A DNA stretch of 64,000 nucleotides. Source: Patiria miniata. Its lineage: Eukaryota; Echinodermata; Asteroidea; Valvatida; Asterinidae. The notes below the pieces were generated by a model, which worked only from the letters and a program-made list of their open reading frames with translations, was not told the origin of the DNA and ran no database searches. The translations under genes were made by a program, and so were the position numbers. Positions 23,529 to 35,268 of this stretch are shown piece after piece. The DNA lies in contig NW_024037047.1 of the NCBI RefSeq assembly GCF_015706575.1, forward strand, positions 8,064,632 to 8,128,631, given 5' to 3'. Position 1 is the first letter of the stretch. Each line of letters starts with the position of its first letter.

Positions 23529-24052
23529 GCTGGTCGCCGAAACAGAGGAATTCCTAAACGATGTTCTCTGCAAGACGGTCAAATCCGAAGTGATGTCTTC
23601 CGGAACACTCAAGTCGTATTTCTTAGTGAGTTGTCTACACAAGATTAAAAGTGAAAACAATCCCGTCACTCACTTGGCAAACTTAGCTTGGGCGATAGAT
23701 ACTATAACCACGCGCTATTGTCAGCGTTTCCCAGAACGCCCGAGATAGTTTGTCAAAATTCCCAATTGATTGCTTTTTTTGATAGGGTGGTCTGTGTGGT
23801 TTGGGCATTGTGGCCCGTCCTTATTAAATGAAGGGGGCAGGAAGCTAAATCAAACCGATTGTCTGATGATAATAGGGTTTACTGGGGCGACATCAACACG
23901 GTCATTAGGGCAGTGAATAGGGGGTTGATAAACTGGTTGTCAATCAGTGGTTTGGTATTGTGCTCCGTTACGTCAATTAACGCAACATGCTCACGATGTG
24001 TTATGGGCTTGTTTTTCAAGTCAGTCAAAATAGAAAGGAGGACCATTTTAAA
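23529..24052. promoter_or_regulatory. FoxQ2 5' flanking region
   Basis: Contains the 5'UTR/promoter by position. A weak TTATAGT lies on the minus strand at 23707-23701; no other core-promoter motif is convincing. Confidence 0.4.
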
Positions 24053-24295
24053 TTGTCATTCTGTAAATTGGGGTCCATTTATTTGTCCTGTCCCATCTGG
24101 TATCTATGATTTTATAATTTTGATGCACTCCTTAATGCAGTCGTCCACCAAGAGTGATTATAAATAGTGAACTAACACATAAAAAAATTGTTTGAAGTCG
24201 TTCTTAATGATACTTGAATGGCAAATTACAAAGTATCAAGGTAACTGGGTCAGGAAAAATGTAACACCTTGGACCCTACATTTGAGGAATGACCC
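24053..24295 (+). mobile_element. Family D element (D2)
   Basis: Starts GTCATTCTGTAAATTGGGGT and ends TTTGAGGAATGACCC, collinear with D1 (11070). The middle keeps TGATACTTGAATGGCAAATT. It lies about 0.5 kb upstream of FoxQ2. Confidence 0.68.
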
Positions 24296-24580
24296 ATTTT
24301 GGCAAACTAATTATTGAGAGTAGATGGGGTGATAACATAATTTCAAAGGTTCGTGATAATTTATTTTTAAAAATGGTTTTCAGCTCATTCAATTTGAAAT
24401 GTTTGTTTTGGAAACTAAATGAGGCAGACTTGACAGGCCGATAACATGAAGACTCGACAATATTATAGGAAAAGCAAATTGCTGCATCGGGGTTTGAACA
24501 AAACCCCTTTATTGCTGACACCTTTAAATCATAGAAATGTATTTTTGAAATTAAACTTTTCAGCCATGCAACGACTAGCC

Positions 24581-24832
24581 AATAGCGGATTTAGAGGGGG
24601 GGTCGCACCCCCCCCCCCCCCCGTTCAGCCACCGACTAATGACATACACAGTAAATCGGGCCATAAATAATAAATGGAACACTGAAGTTCCTAAATTTAT
24701 TCTAAAATTGCCTTAGAATATAGAAAAAAGTATCGTAGATTTCAAAATTTTCAATGTGTGCCTTCGTCACGCCTTCACTTAATCCCCGCCGTCATGTCAC
24801 CCCTGGTTTCCTGAAAGCTAGATCCGCCCCTG
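24581..24832. mobile_element. hAT-like MITE family Q (Q1)
   Basis: Inverted ends AGCGGATTTAG and CTAGATCCGCCCCTG enclose a poly-C run (24608-24622). A target duplication is not clear here, but the ends match Q3, which has one. Confidence 0.5.
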
Positions 24833-25645
24833 CTGACTGCGGAGGATGAGTTTGAACGCAATTTTTCATATGTCAATCCAGCAGGCACGTTTGAACTTAG
24901 AAAAAATGGATAACTTCATGATTAGACGCGGGAAGAAACGGGACATCGGCATTAGGCACCATTCTGACAAACCCCATCTAAGGAAAGCTGGATTTTTGAC
25001 ATCGTCAAATCAAAGAAACTGCTTTAAAAAAATATTCAGCGCATTTTGATTGAGATCAGTCACTTACCAAAAGACCAAGGAGCTATAGAGAAATTCGTGA
25101 ATATACACAATAACGTGATCAAATTTGTTTGGTATCCACGATATTGAATTGGTTGTTACCATCTCGACAGCAAAACACTTTTTGTACACTTTCATGCAAA
25201 CTTTTTTTTTTAAATGGTGAAATAAGATTTTTTTTTGTAAACTTCGTCAATAGGTAAAAACTAGGCGAAAATATAAGACAACTAATCTCAAAATAATCAC
25301 AGGTTAAAGGCTGGCTTTATATACATTTCCTTTGATTTTATGAAGTTTTAAAATCTATAGAGTTCCTTTCATATAGAAGTCCTGAATTTATATAATAAAA
25401 CGCTCAATACCCACTCGTACACTCTGTAGTGAACATCCTTCACTGCATTAACAAATGAGATCATGAAGAATAACATTTCTCCTTCATGTATGCTTGATTT
25501 ACGCTGAACTGAATGATGTGAAAGAGGGATTATTGAGGTATGTGTATGACACATGGATTTAGAAAGAGCCCCCCCCCCTTGCTCATTACTTGAAAACAGC
25601 CACACCCTCCCTGCCAGCCCAGCTTCCCTCATTAACCTTGCTTCG

Positions 25646-25859
25646 TTAGCTTCGTATTGAGTTGAAGTTGATGGTCTCAATTGTCATGCCCCAAGTGACG
25701 TGCGTACTGCGCGGGGAGCATTTGGCAATGCGGAAGCGCAGACAAAAGCTTGGCGGGCAGTTTGTCACAAACTCCCCCTCCCATCTCGCAAACTCTGCAC
25801 GCTCGAGCTTTCGCGGTTTACGGACTTTCTTCCCGGTGGTCATGTCCCGTCTCAACTGA
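25646..25859 (-). CDS. Candidate orphan terminal exon, unknown product
   Basis: On the minus strand a strong acceptor (TGTCTGTTTCAG) at 25860 opens a 70-codon frame to a stop. It reads LRRDMTTGKKVRKPRK, then EFARWEGEFVTNCPPSF, CLRFRIAKCSPRSTH and WGMTIETINFNS. The stretch is GC-rich and uses G/C third positions, unlike its AT-rich flanks, and has three cysteines and a basic patch. I do not recognise a family, and no partner exon was found. It could be a real last exon, an exon fragment or chance. Confidence 0.2.
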
Positions 25860-26175
25860 AACAGACAATGTTTCTCATCTTCCAAAGTCATGTGCTTATT
25901 TTCTTCTTAACTCAGTATGACAGCGCTGCCTGGCGAATTATTCAAGTGTTAATGATGCGGTTGAGACTTGCAATCGTGGTGTATTTTTCGCGGAACTTCG
26001 ATGAAAACTTTGAGGAATTGGATCAAAACTGAAAACTTTTACCTACGGACAGTGGTTTTGGGGGAAGTTGGAACTGAACACAAATTACGGCATTTTCCTT
26101 TTGTCTTTCTTTTCTTTGCTAGTCTGTGAAACTCAAAATTAGACAAAATAGTTCAAGTGAACCGGTGATGTAAAA

Positions 26176-26826
26176 TCACCGACACCACGAAGTAACACCC
26201 ATCTACATACCAGTAAAAACTAGCAATCGGAGAAAACGGCAACTAAAGTTGAACGCCTTCTAAAACAACACTTTGCGTCAAAACGACAGAGTATTTTCAG
26301 TTGGGTTTCTCGTTGTGGACACTTGATGAATTGAATTTATTAAATCTGCTGTTTTTCACTCGTTTGTGTATTAAATAAACAAGAAATAAGAGAAAAAAGA
26401 TGAGTGTTAGTTCGTGAAACCGAAAAAGCTGCGAAACTATAAATTTTCGGATTTCACGAAGTAACACTCTTCAATGTATTTAACACGAGGAAAGTGCAAC
26501 TTCAGGTCAGCGCGCGCGCGCTCATACAACTTGTTACAAGAAGAGTGTTACTTCGTGAAAACGTTTTTGCTCACTTATGAGCAGAGTGCGCGCCATGCAT
26601 TGCAATGGAAAATGGAACTTGAGTGTTACTTCGTGAAAACGAAAATTGTCACTTTTGCGCAAAAGTTGCCATGGATACTTAGCGTAATTATTAAAGTAAA
26701 GCTCTTGAAGCTTTGAAACTTCGTGCAATGGTAGGCCTTGATGAATAATGTTTAAAAATCCAAAAAACTGAAAATCGAAAAAAATATGCTTTAACACGGT
26801 AGAGTGTTACTTCGTGGTGTCGGTGA
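26176..26826. mobile_element. Inverted-repeat element with repeated CGAAGTAACAC boxes
   Basis: Ends TCACCGACACCACGAAGTAA and its mirror TTACTTCGTGGTGTCGGTGA define 651 bp. The sequence GTGTTACTTCGTGAAA or its complement recurs inside near 26405, 26455, 26545 and 26622. Such subterminal boxes usually bind a transposase. No ORF; superfamily unknown. Confidence 0.7.
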
Positions 26827-27651
26827 CGGTATATATACGTGATAATTTTGTTTTCGGCACAGTTGTCTTTTCCTGACTTAATTTACACCGATTTGGTCGC
26901 CGAACGCCGATTGTGATCTCTGATATTTAAATTTATAGGACAGGGGACGACAAGGACCTTTGCATACAATTTCTGTTTTCGCTTTGTTTGTAATATCAAG
27001 AATATACAATGCCTATTTTTGTTCAAACATTAACGATTAAGATTAAGATTAGAATGAGTATATATCTTTAACCATGACTCTCTAACACGGTCATGGCAGA
27101 TGTCTAAGGTCAAACAACAAAAATTCGCTGTTACCTGCAAGAACTAACAGGTAAAAAAAAAAGCAGTCCCTTTTTTATCGACATTTTAAATAATTAGGTT
27201 ATCTCCCACTAATCCAAATGTACTCATAAGTATTTTTACTACCGGAACTTCAGTGTATGTATATAACTATAAGCGCGTCATAGTCCTTACCGTTTTTTTC
27301 TTAAATGTTTTATATCCACTGTTTTATTTAATATATTCGCATTTTATTTGCTATAATGTGAATTGTATTTTTTTGTTTATTTCATGTACCACACTTTTAA
27401 TTTGGCCTCAGGGCCACGATTGGTGTGAAATGATGAATAAATCTTAAATATTAATCTAAATTATTACTGTGAAACACGTAAAAACTCTAACAACGATTTC
27501 AAGGAATGGAAAAATACATTCTTTCTCAATCTGGGTAGTTACCATGGGGAGACACACAGAGGGGATAGAATTAGCCTAGAATGTTTCTCAACGCTGTTTA
27601 AAAATTCTCTTCTTCCATCAAAATTTAAGTTTCTTCTAATACAGTGAAGTT
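26827..27651. other. No gene seen; strongly AT-rich
   Basis: Short hydrophobic frames only. No splice-flanked exon recognised. Confidence 0.4.
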
Positions 27652-28024
27652 TAGGCCCCCAAAAAAGTCTCCGGTTTCTGGTATGGAGCTTGCCCAAAAA
27701 GTGGTGCGGCTACGCGGTTTTTTTTTTTTACCTGTTTTTTTTTGCTTTAAATGTCGGCTGAGGACTGCAATTGGTGCCCGACTAAACTTAGTGAAAATAT
27801 ATGGGAGTCCAGAGAGGCCACATACAGCTTATTCTCGATACTAACCCCATCTAAAAACACGTTAAAATTGTGCAGCAGCAGGATTCCAGTCAAACCAGTG
27901 AGTTTGGCAGTTTTGAGACATCATCTTTTATTGAAAAACAAACTTTTTCATTTTGCCGACGCGCATGGCTACGGCGACGCGCGCGCATACCAGAAACCGG
28001 AGACTTATTTTTTTTTTGGCCTTA
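27652..28024. mobile_element. hAT-type MITE (G) with 8-bp target duplication
   Basis: 373 bp. Inverted ends share AGTCTCCGGTTTCTGGTATG and its mirror CATACCAGAAACCGGAGACT. GTGAAGTT flanks both sides (27644-27651, 28025-28032), an 8-bp duplication typical of hAT. Confidence 0.8.
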
Positions 28025-28032
28025 GTGAAGTT

Positions 28033-28490
28033 CTTCATGTAGCACTTTGAAAATCTAGGATATGAAAGCCCAATTCATAAGCTTTCTTTAAGTATAAGAA
28101 TCATTCAAATCACTCATACTTTTCAAGTTACGGAATTTTAAACACAACCATCGTTTTAAAGTTCTGTCCACGGATCACAAAAAAAGGTGTGCGTTCTTTC
28201 AGCAAAACGAAAACAATTCACACACATCCATATGTGATTTGTTTTCGTTTTGCTGAAAGAACACTGCACTTTTCTGTGATCCGTGGACATAACTTTAAAA
28301 CGGTGGTTGTGTTTGAAATTCCAAAACTTGAAAAGTACTTGGATTGAGTCATTTTAATGATTCTTGTACTAAAAGAAAGCTTATGAATTGGGCTTTCATA
28401 TCCTATATTTTGAAAGTGCGACATGCAGAAATTTCACTAAAACAATAGTCCCGACATTTGGGTTTTTTTTGTGTTTTTTTACTCACCCTG
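28033..28490. mobile_element. Family F TA-target foldback (F2), left end lost
   Basis: Both hairpin arms remain around AACGAAAACAATTCACACAC; the right end is TTTACTCACCCTG followed by TA. The left terminus is missing where G abuts. Confidence 0.75.
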
Positions 28491-28762
28491 TATATCTCAA
28501 ATCCAATCAAAGTGGTTTAATTTGTTTAAAACGCGTCTATCCATCTATAAACTCATTACAGACCTCGGGAAAATAAACTCTAAAAACCGCACCCACAACA
28601 AAAAAGGACAAACAAAACAGATTATGAATAGTTTGGTTTGAAAAGGGGCTGGGTTGTTTGTCGCGTCCAGCGTTGCGTAAATGGTGGGCGAGCTGTCAAT
28701 CATGCCTGACTGACGGGTGGACTCGTAGCCAGTCGACGCCTACACACAATCGCCATTGTTCG

Positions 28763-28775
28763 CCACAAGAGGGCG
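28763..28775 (+). promoter_or_regulatory. CTCF-like motif CCACAAGAGGGCG
   Basis: Matches the CTCF core at all but one of its constrained positions. It lies in a GC-richer patch at 28650-28830. Motif evidence only. Confidence 0.25.
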
Positions 28776-29091
28776 TCTGGATGAGCGGATTAGCAGTTAC
28801 GTCTTTGTATTGGCGGATTAAGTTCGGATTAACCGTATATACAGCTTGATGAGCCCGTAAGGGTTGTTGATGTGACAGACGGACAAGCTAATAAAACAAT
28901 CGTCTTTGTTGCTAGGCGAGAAATTCTTGGACGCGTGAGGACCCCCCCCCAAAAAAAAAAGGGGGGGTGGGGGTTAAAATTGTGTCCAAAGCTGATGGGA
29001 CGCTTTTTATAATCATTATCTGATTTCAAATCAAATAAACTTTATTCAGACGGCCATCTCGCTGCTGATACAAAAAAAAAACCTGTTGTCA

Positions 29092-29806
29092 GCAGTGGAT
29101 CTGGGGGTGGGGCGGGTAACCCTTCCCCCGTTTTGACAGCAGAAAAATGATATTAGAAAAATAGGGCAAAAAACAAAAGAAATAATGTTAAAGTTCCTAC
29201 ATTAGCTCTTAAATGGCCTTATAATACAGGGTGAGTAAAAAACAACAACAAATGACAGGACCAATTTTTGAATGAAGTTTTGCCTGTAGCACTTTCAAAA
29301 TCTAGGATATGAAAGCCCAATCAAAGAGCTTTCTTCTATAGTACAAGAATCATTCAAATCACTCATATACTTTTCAAGAATTTTAAACACAAGCACCGTT
29401 TCAAAGTTCTGTCCACGGATCGCAAAAAAAGGTAAGTGTTCTTTCAGCAAAACGAAAACAATTCACATGCATCCCTATGAGAATTGTTTTCGTTTTCGTT
29501 TTGCGGAAAGAACACTTTTGTGATCCGTGGCCCGAACTTTAAAACGGTGTTTGTGTTCAAAATTCCGTATTAACTTGAAAAGTACATGAGTGATTTGAAT
29601 GATTCTTGTACTAAAAGAAAGCTTAATGACTGCGCTTTCATATCCTAGATTTTGACAGTGCTACAGAAAAAACTTCATTCAAAAATTGGTCCTGCCATTT
29701 GGGTTTCGTTTTTTTTTTTTACTCACCCTGTACAGGAGAAAGTATCGTCTTAGACCAAACAGCCCTTTTATTCCCCCCCCCTATTTCCGGAAAGTTAGAT
29801 CCCTCC
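29092..29806. mobile_element. Family Q element (Q4), split by F3
   Basis: CAGTGGATCTGGGGG at the left and GTTAGATCCCTCCTG at the right are inverted and match family Q ends. Without F3 it would be about 210 bp, near the size of Q1. Target duplication not clear. Confidence 0.45.
29227..29730. mobile_element. Family F TA-target foldback (F3), complete
   Basis: 504 bp with ends CAGGGTGAGTAAAAAAC and TTTTTTTACTCACCCTG, TA on both sides (29225-29226, 29731-29732). Almost the whole element folds on itself around GAAAACAATTCACATGCAT. Ends and TA target suggest Tc1/mariner. Confidence 0.82.
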
Positions 29807-31158
29807 TGGTTGTGTTGTTCATTTTAGCCAATCCGATAATATTTTGGAATTGTAATGAGCAAAAAAGATTGGATGATGCCCAAGTCCAACTTACGAACTT
29901 AAAACGAAATCTATAAATAAGACGCAATTTTTAGGTTAAATATAATAGCGCGGATATATTCAATTGCGCAGACGGATGGGGTTACAATGTTCCAGTGTAA
30001 TTTAAGCAATAATATAAGAGAAAGTAACGTGTGATTTTTTTAAATAAATACAAAGGTTGCTAAAAGATTTTGACTTATTTTGTATCAAGTATTTGATACC
30101 TGCGAAAGATGAATTAGGCCTAGGCCTATAAAGTTTGTTTCTAAACTTATGCCTTGGTTTGAAATAAATAGCATTGTTACCAACGTCAAGAAAACTAAAT
30201 GCCATCATATTTTTCTTATTTTGTGGCGTCTATACAAAAGGGATCTTGTCCCAGCATGCATCAGTGAAGAAAACTTGGGAAAAATAAGCTTCCCTATATA
30301 GGACCGAACGTCTAGCTCTTTCCTGCTACCACTTTCAATGATATAAACTAATGCCAGGCGAAATCAAAGGCAAACGGACATGCCCCCTTTCCAAAAATCC
30401 CCAATACCCCTGACACTTGTCTTCAAAATGAGAACAATTAAAAAGCGTGTGTATGGGAGATAATGAAGACCTTATCCTGAATGAATCACCGTGACTCTTC
30501 ACCCACAGCACCGCGCGCCGGCGCCAGCCCCCACCGGCAAAACCCTTCATTCTCCCCCTCTCGAGACTGTCAATCTCCGCTAGCTCAAAAGACCGCGCTT
30601 ACAAAAACCACCTAATCCCCAGCAATCAAGGCCTAGTGTATAGCCGACCGATAAATGCAGCTTTTCTCGGTAGTCGGAAGCTCGCAATTGTGTTCTTCGT
30701 TTGTTTATCCAAACTCCCCAATTCGACACTTCACTGCGGGAATTGTGTTGTTTGTCGTATTAAGCAATCAATTTTGTTTGGGATGTGATCTGAATTGTCT
30801 TATGAGCACCGTTTTTTTCCATGTAATTACGCATGCGCAAACAGCCGATAATTTAGAATACGGAACTTAGAGCTACGACTACAATAGGCTATAGGGCCTA
30901 CGTATACGTATCTGTCACTAACTTAGTTGTAGCCGTAGACATAGACTAACCATCGCATAGTTTGTGTTGCCATGAGTGGGGCGGTCCTCCAGCCCGCGCA
31001 TGCGTGTTCCGCACAGACCTAGCGTGCTAAAGAAGGCCTACATACGGCGTTTTGCAAAGTCAAACAAGACCATGTACAACACAAGAGAAAATCCATAAAC
31101 CTCCCAAAGAACTCAGAGAAATGTCTTCATATTTATGACGCAAATCAAGCTTTTGTGG
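29807..31158. promoter_or_regulatory. No exon seen; two NRF1-like sites
   Basis: ACGCATGCGCA near 30830 and GCGCATGCGT near 31000 are NRF1-like and 170 bp apart in a CpG-richer patch. They may mark a promoter, but no coding exon follows on either strand. Confidence 0.25.
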
Positions 31159-31226
31159 ATGGGGCTCGAACCCACGACCTCCTGTTTACTAGTTCAGACG
31201 CTTTGACCACTCGGCAATCGAGCTTG
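31159..31226 (-). repeat. tRNA-Thr-like pseudogene or SINE head
   Basis: The minus strand has GAGTGGTCAAAGCG, CTAGTAAACAGGAGGTCG and B box GGTTCGAGCCC. The anticodon region resembles tRNA-Thr(AGT). Acceptor strands do not pair, so it is probably not functional. It shares the AGGAGGTCGTGGGTT segment with the element at 12433. Confidence 0.6.
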
Positions 31227-33146
31227 CCAGGGCAGGGTGGCCGAATTTGAAACTATAACAGCGACTACCGCTGTTTAGTACTGACAATTTACTTTCCGTA
31301 AAAAAAATTGAAATCTTCCGTTGGAAAGATATCCATCATTGCATTATTCTACATTCACACATAACAAAAATGTTCCTTCTTTTTCTCTTCACAATATGCC
31401 TACCATAAAATGGTTACATGAACCGTTTTCATGATCCACCAAAAATCTAGAATTTCTGTCATTGCTTTATGAAATTTTATGCAAGCTTTCATTCATCGCA
31501 AGAGGTCGCTCTAAATCACTCCGTTCTCACACCTTGCGCGTGTTTGTGACCCTTGGAATGACGTCCAAAGGTCGCACGGTGGCGCTATGCCACGTAGTAT
31601 AGCAGAACAAAGGGTGCGAGCGGGCGGCGGTCGGTACAAAGTCGACGGGTGTCGGGCGGGCGTGCGCCGACACACGCGCGCATAGTAGCCGCCTCCATTT
31701 CAGTGGTTTGCGGTGGAGATAAACAAGGGACCACAGCACGGCTACCAGTGATACTGGAGGCCTGAGGATGTTGTTAACTCATCCTGTGTTAACTTAACTG
31801 ACCAACCACCAGCCAAATGTAAAATTCTTATTTTCAGTTCGCCAGCAGATGTTTGTTACATGTTTAAAACTTAACTGTTATGATCAACTTGAGAAGTTTG
31901 TGTGCGTACACCAAAAACAGATGCAAGTAGGCTGTAATGTACAAAGCTTGTAATCACAATATACACAGTTAAGAAAAGTGAAAATAAATTAATCGACAAA
32001 TCGATACATTGTGATCGAGAAATCAAGTCTTAGGTTTACTTACCGGGGTACCAGTCACTGACAGTACACATCACATAGCATTTTGGCTGGTGACAAAGTG
32101 TTAATAAAAAGTGTCTGACTTTTTTTGCCAGCTCTCTGAGAATCTTCGTGTTAAGTTGCTCAACCGAATGACACCTCATGTGACCGTTGCCCACAATAAA
32201 GATAACAATGATAAACAAACAGCTATAGAGGGCGCCTCACCGATCAGACCACAAAAATGCCCGTGTTGAACTAATTATTTTATTTACACTTTAATCTAAC
32301 CTCGAGCAAAACAAAGTAAAGCAGATTTATTTGTACTACGGCTTTGACAATTTGTGATCCAAAACGATTTCATTTTTTTCTCGTTCTTTCCCAAGATATT
32401 TACTATTTTCCTGATCCACCCTAGGGGAACTGGAGTAGGTTTTTAAACCAGCTCAACTACACGTGTGATCCTGCTTGAGTTATAAAGGATTACTTTACCA
32501 AATTAATGGCCCACCATGTTAAGTACTTGGGATCAATTTTAAGGTTAATTTCACTAATGGACAACAAAATTGAGTGTGATTATTGTGTTTTAATAACTCT
32601 TATAATGAGAGTTATGACGGGGTTCCTGCTAATACGAGAAGTAACCTGGGGCACACTATGTGGACGCGGACCGCGCGGAGTTCGAGTTCGTGCCGAGTTC
32701 AAAACCGCACGGATGATAATGAATCGATTTAACCCGGACATACCCTCGAGTTATTTGAAGAGAGTGGTCCATTTTTGTTTGTCGTGCTGGTCCGAACTGG
32801 ACGTATTATCCGTCAATTTTGGGGTCAAGCCAATATCATGGGCCCACCGTTTACAGCCTGTGTATTCACACGATTATAGCCTACCTAGTAATAAACAAAA
32901 GAAGAATGCAGGTTTAAGACTTCATTTTTTTTAAAGTGATTCTCCTCTTGTTTTTCTAGTTAGAAATCATCACCAAGTGCAAAAAAAAAAATGCCAGGAA
33001 ATCTCACTCATTGTTAAAAGGCTTACGGGGAGAATTATTCATCTATAGACGTGTAATGCAATCATGTTTGTCACACAAACACACACAAAAGAAGTTCGTG
33101 GTCCACTGATCGCGTTGTGCTCTCTGGCTCAGCAATTGTGCAACAG

Positions 33147-33159
33147 CGCCATCTGTTGG
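33147..33159 (-). promoter_or_regulatory. CTCF-like core CCAACAGATGGCG
   Basis: Matches the CTCF core CCANYAGRKGGCR at every position. A related CCACGAGAGGGCG lies 312 bp away in the same orientation (33459-33471). Confidence 0.35.
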
Positions 33160-33458
33160 CGAGCATTGAGTAAGCGTGTGCACTTGTGGCGCTCAATCCA
33201 GATTTTTCTGAGGGAAAAGTTCCTCAGTGGAAAATGAACGGGGAAAATGTGCTAGATCCAGTAATCAGCATTTGAATTGGTTAGACGGTTAAAAACAGTG
33301 GAGTTATTTCCTGAGGTCATCTTAGTAAGGGGGCAATGAGATAACATGGGTGCAAAACTGACCTTGGATATGAAATGAGTGTCACTGATTTGTACACAAA
33401 TAGATGTTGACAATACTAGTGCACAATGTGAATGTTGGGCCCCGAGAAAAAGAAACAG

Positions 33459-33471
33459 CGCCCTCTCGTGG
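33459..33471 (-). promoter_or_regulatory. CTCF-like motif CCACGAGAGGGCG
   Basis: One departure from the core. Same strand as the site at 33147 and opposite to that at 28763. Confidence 0.28.
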
Positions 33472-34944
33472 CGAGCGAAGTCGGCTTGTCGAATCGTTTG
33501 CAGGCTTCTCGACTACTGCTGAAATTGTGCTTGGGAAAAAGATGTGCAAATTATGTGCAACGGTTGCTGAACTTGTGTGGGGCATTTTGGGAAACAATTT
33601 TTGGCCCATTTGTGATCTTAGGAAGATTCTTTCTAAATGTCTTTCTAATGAAAAAGTGGCCTGTGAAAAAAAGGTCTGGTTTCAGACTCCACGTTGTAGT
33701 CTTCGTTGCTTAGCCTCATTCCAACCAGTTTCCTTATTGCAAAAGGGTTCCTATTGTGACACGCATACAGGCCTTCACAAGTTCAGTTATGCTGTGGTCC
33801 TCAACAGTGGAATTTGAAAGCTTGATTATCTTCATGCAATTATTGAATAAAGTGCTAAATCCAGTAGTCCTACCCATTTTGGATGGCCCTTACTAAATCT
33901 TGTTTTCGTGGGCGATTGGGGTAGCGGTGGGGCATGGGGGCATGGGGCCTAGCCTCACACTCCCTACTTCTGTGATCTTTTAAGTTGTTTGTAACCTTTT
34001 TCGGGTTTTTATTTTTCCCAAAAACAAAAACCAGGAGATAAGTGTTTGTCAAATCTCAGCACCTTTCTTAGAGAAGCAGCATGTCTTCCGTCATGTTTGT
34101 TTAATTAATAGTAACAAAAATCTAAAGCTGTTTAAACGATTGACGACAAAAACAGATCTCCAGCAAAGTCATAAACAAACGCCATCACATTTTATTTATC
34201 AATAATTCCTTCGGGTTTTTGTGTGTCCTACCCGTATACCCTTACAAGGCCGACCTACTTTTGTGAGCGCTAGTCCGCGAGAGCCCAACATGGCGGCGCG
34301 CACGTGCCGGGCCAAATCCCTTCATTGTGCCGCGGTGCCGACGGAAGATCCTTGCGTTGGCCCGGTCCAGACGGCCCGACGTTGTTCCCCCCTCTCCCGG
34401 TGTCTGTCTTTCCGAGCTCGTCTAAAGTTTTTTTTATTAAATTTCTCCCCCACCCCGCAACCCAAATTGTTTTTCTTTGTGGAAAATCAGCGTCCGGTTG
34501 AGTTATTTGTTCTGATTCCCCAGATTTTTTTTCACCTTCTTTTGTGGTTCAAAGTAACCCCGTGTAAAACGAGACATTATCTTAACCTTAATTTATTTGG
34601 GGCAACATTTTTTTTTTTTTTTAAAGAACTTCACAACATTAGGTTTCTCATTACACGCTGTCCTGGTTTTAGTCAAGGCCAGTGTGATGCTCAATTTGGA
34701 CCCACATGAACAAAAAGGACTGTAGAACACATTGCGCATGCTCAGTGCACAGACACAATGGGAACAGTTATGTTCAAGATTTCGTTTGACATCGTTCCTG
34801 TCTATCGACTATTTCAAAACCCACTTTGTTGGAGGGTGAATCCAACTTTTTTATTGGTATGCATTAAAACTCACTTATGTTTACAATTTGATGCGCAGAA
34901 TCAGAAAATGGACACGATGAGTTTTTGTTAAAACACGCCTTCGT

Positions 34945-35268
34945 CTCAACTTCGGCTTCAGAGTTTTCGAAGCCCCTGACTTAAGGGAAACTCTGGTTTA
35001 ACATGAGTCCATGTTATACTTCAGTAAAACTACATCATATTAAAACGAAGCCAAATTTTGCAGTAAACCCATCTGAGATGGAGAATAAAGGCTTCGAACT
35101 GATCACTGTGCCGAGGATGAAGCCGAAGCTGGAAATAAGGCCGGCATTTGGAAAACTCCCTCAGTGTGTCTCTCATCATAGAGAAAGTTCTCCCAGATTG
35201 AAAGGGACATTACGAAGACTACGGAGCGTGAAGCCAAAGCCAAAACGAAACCAGGGTTTGGAAAAAGA
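34945..35268 (+). repeat. Cluster of repeat P modules
   Basis: Three or four diverged copies: an inverted one near 34945, then AAGCCGAAGCTGGAAATAAG at 35119 and AAGCCAAAGCCAAAACG at 35231, each followed by a TTTGGAAAA block. They lie in one open frame, but no host protein is recognised. Confidence 0.45.

Larger units (their letters stand above)
31227..34944. other. No gene seen; CpG-rich patches and CTCF-like sites
   Basis: 31500-31740 and 34250-34400 are CpG-rich. At 34288 AACATGGCGGC is a YY1-type start-site motif, but the frame after it becomes low complexity. Frames at 32506-32934 and 33404-33817 show no domain. Confidence 0.35.

Noticed and set aside
12433-31226. Functional tRNA genes at 12433 and 31159
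   Set aside because: A and B boxes are present, but acceptor or D stems do not pair and the anticodon loops are irregular.
32506-32934. 142-codon open frame
   Set aside because: No recognisable motif; codon use like the non-coding surround.
33404-33817. 137-codon open frame
   Set aside because: Mixed composition, no domain and no splice support.
34221-34709. 162-codon frame including AACATGGCGGC
   Set aside because: No family resemblance and homopolymer T/F tail; the ATGGCGGC is better explained as a YY1-type site.
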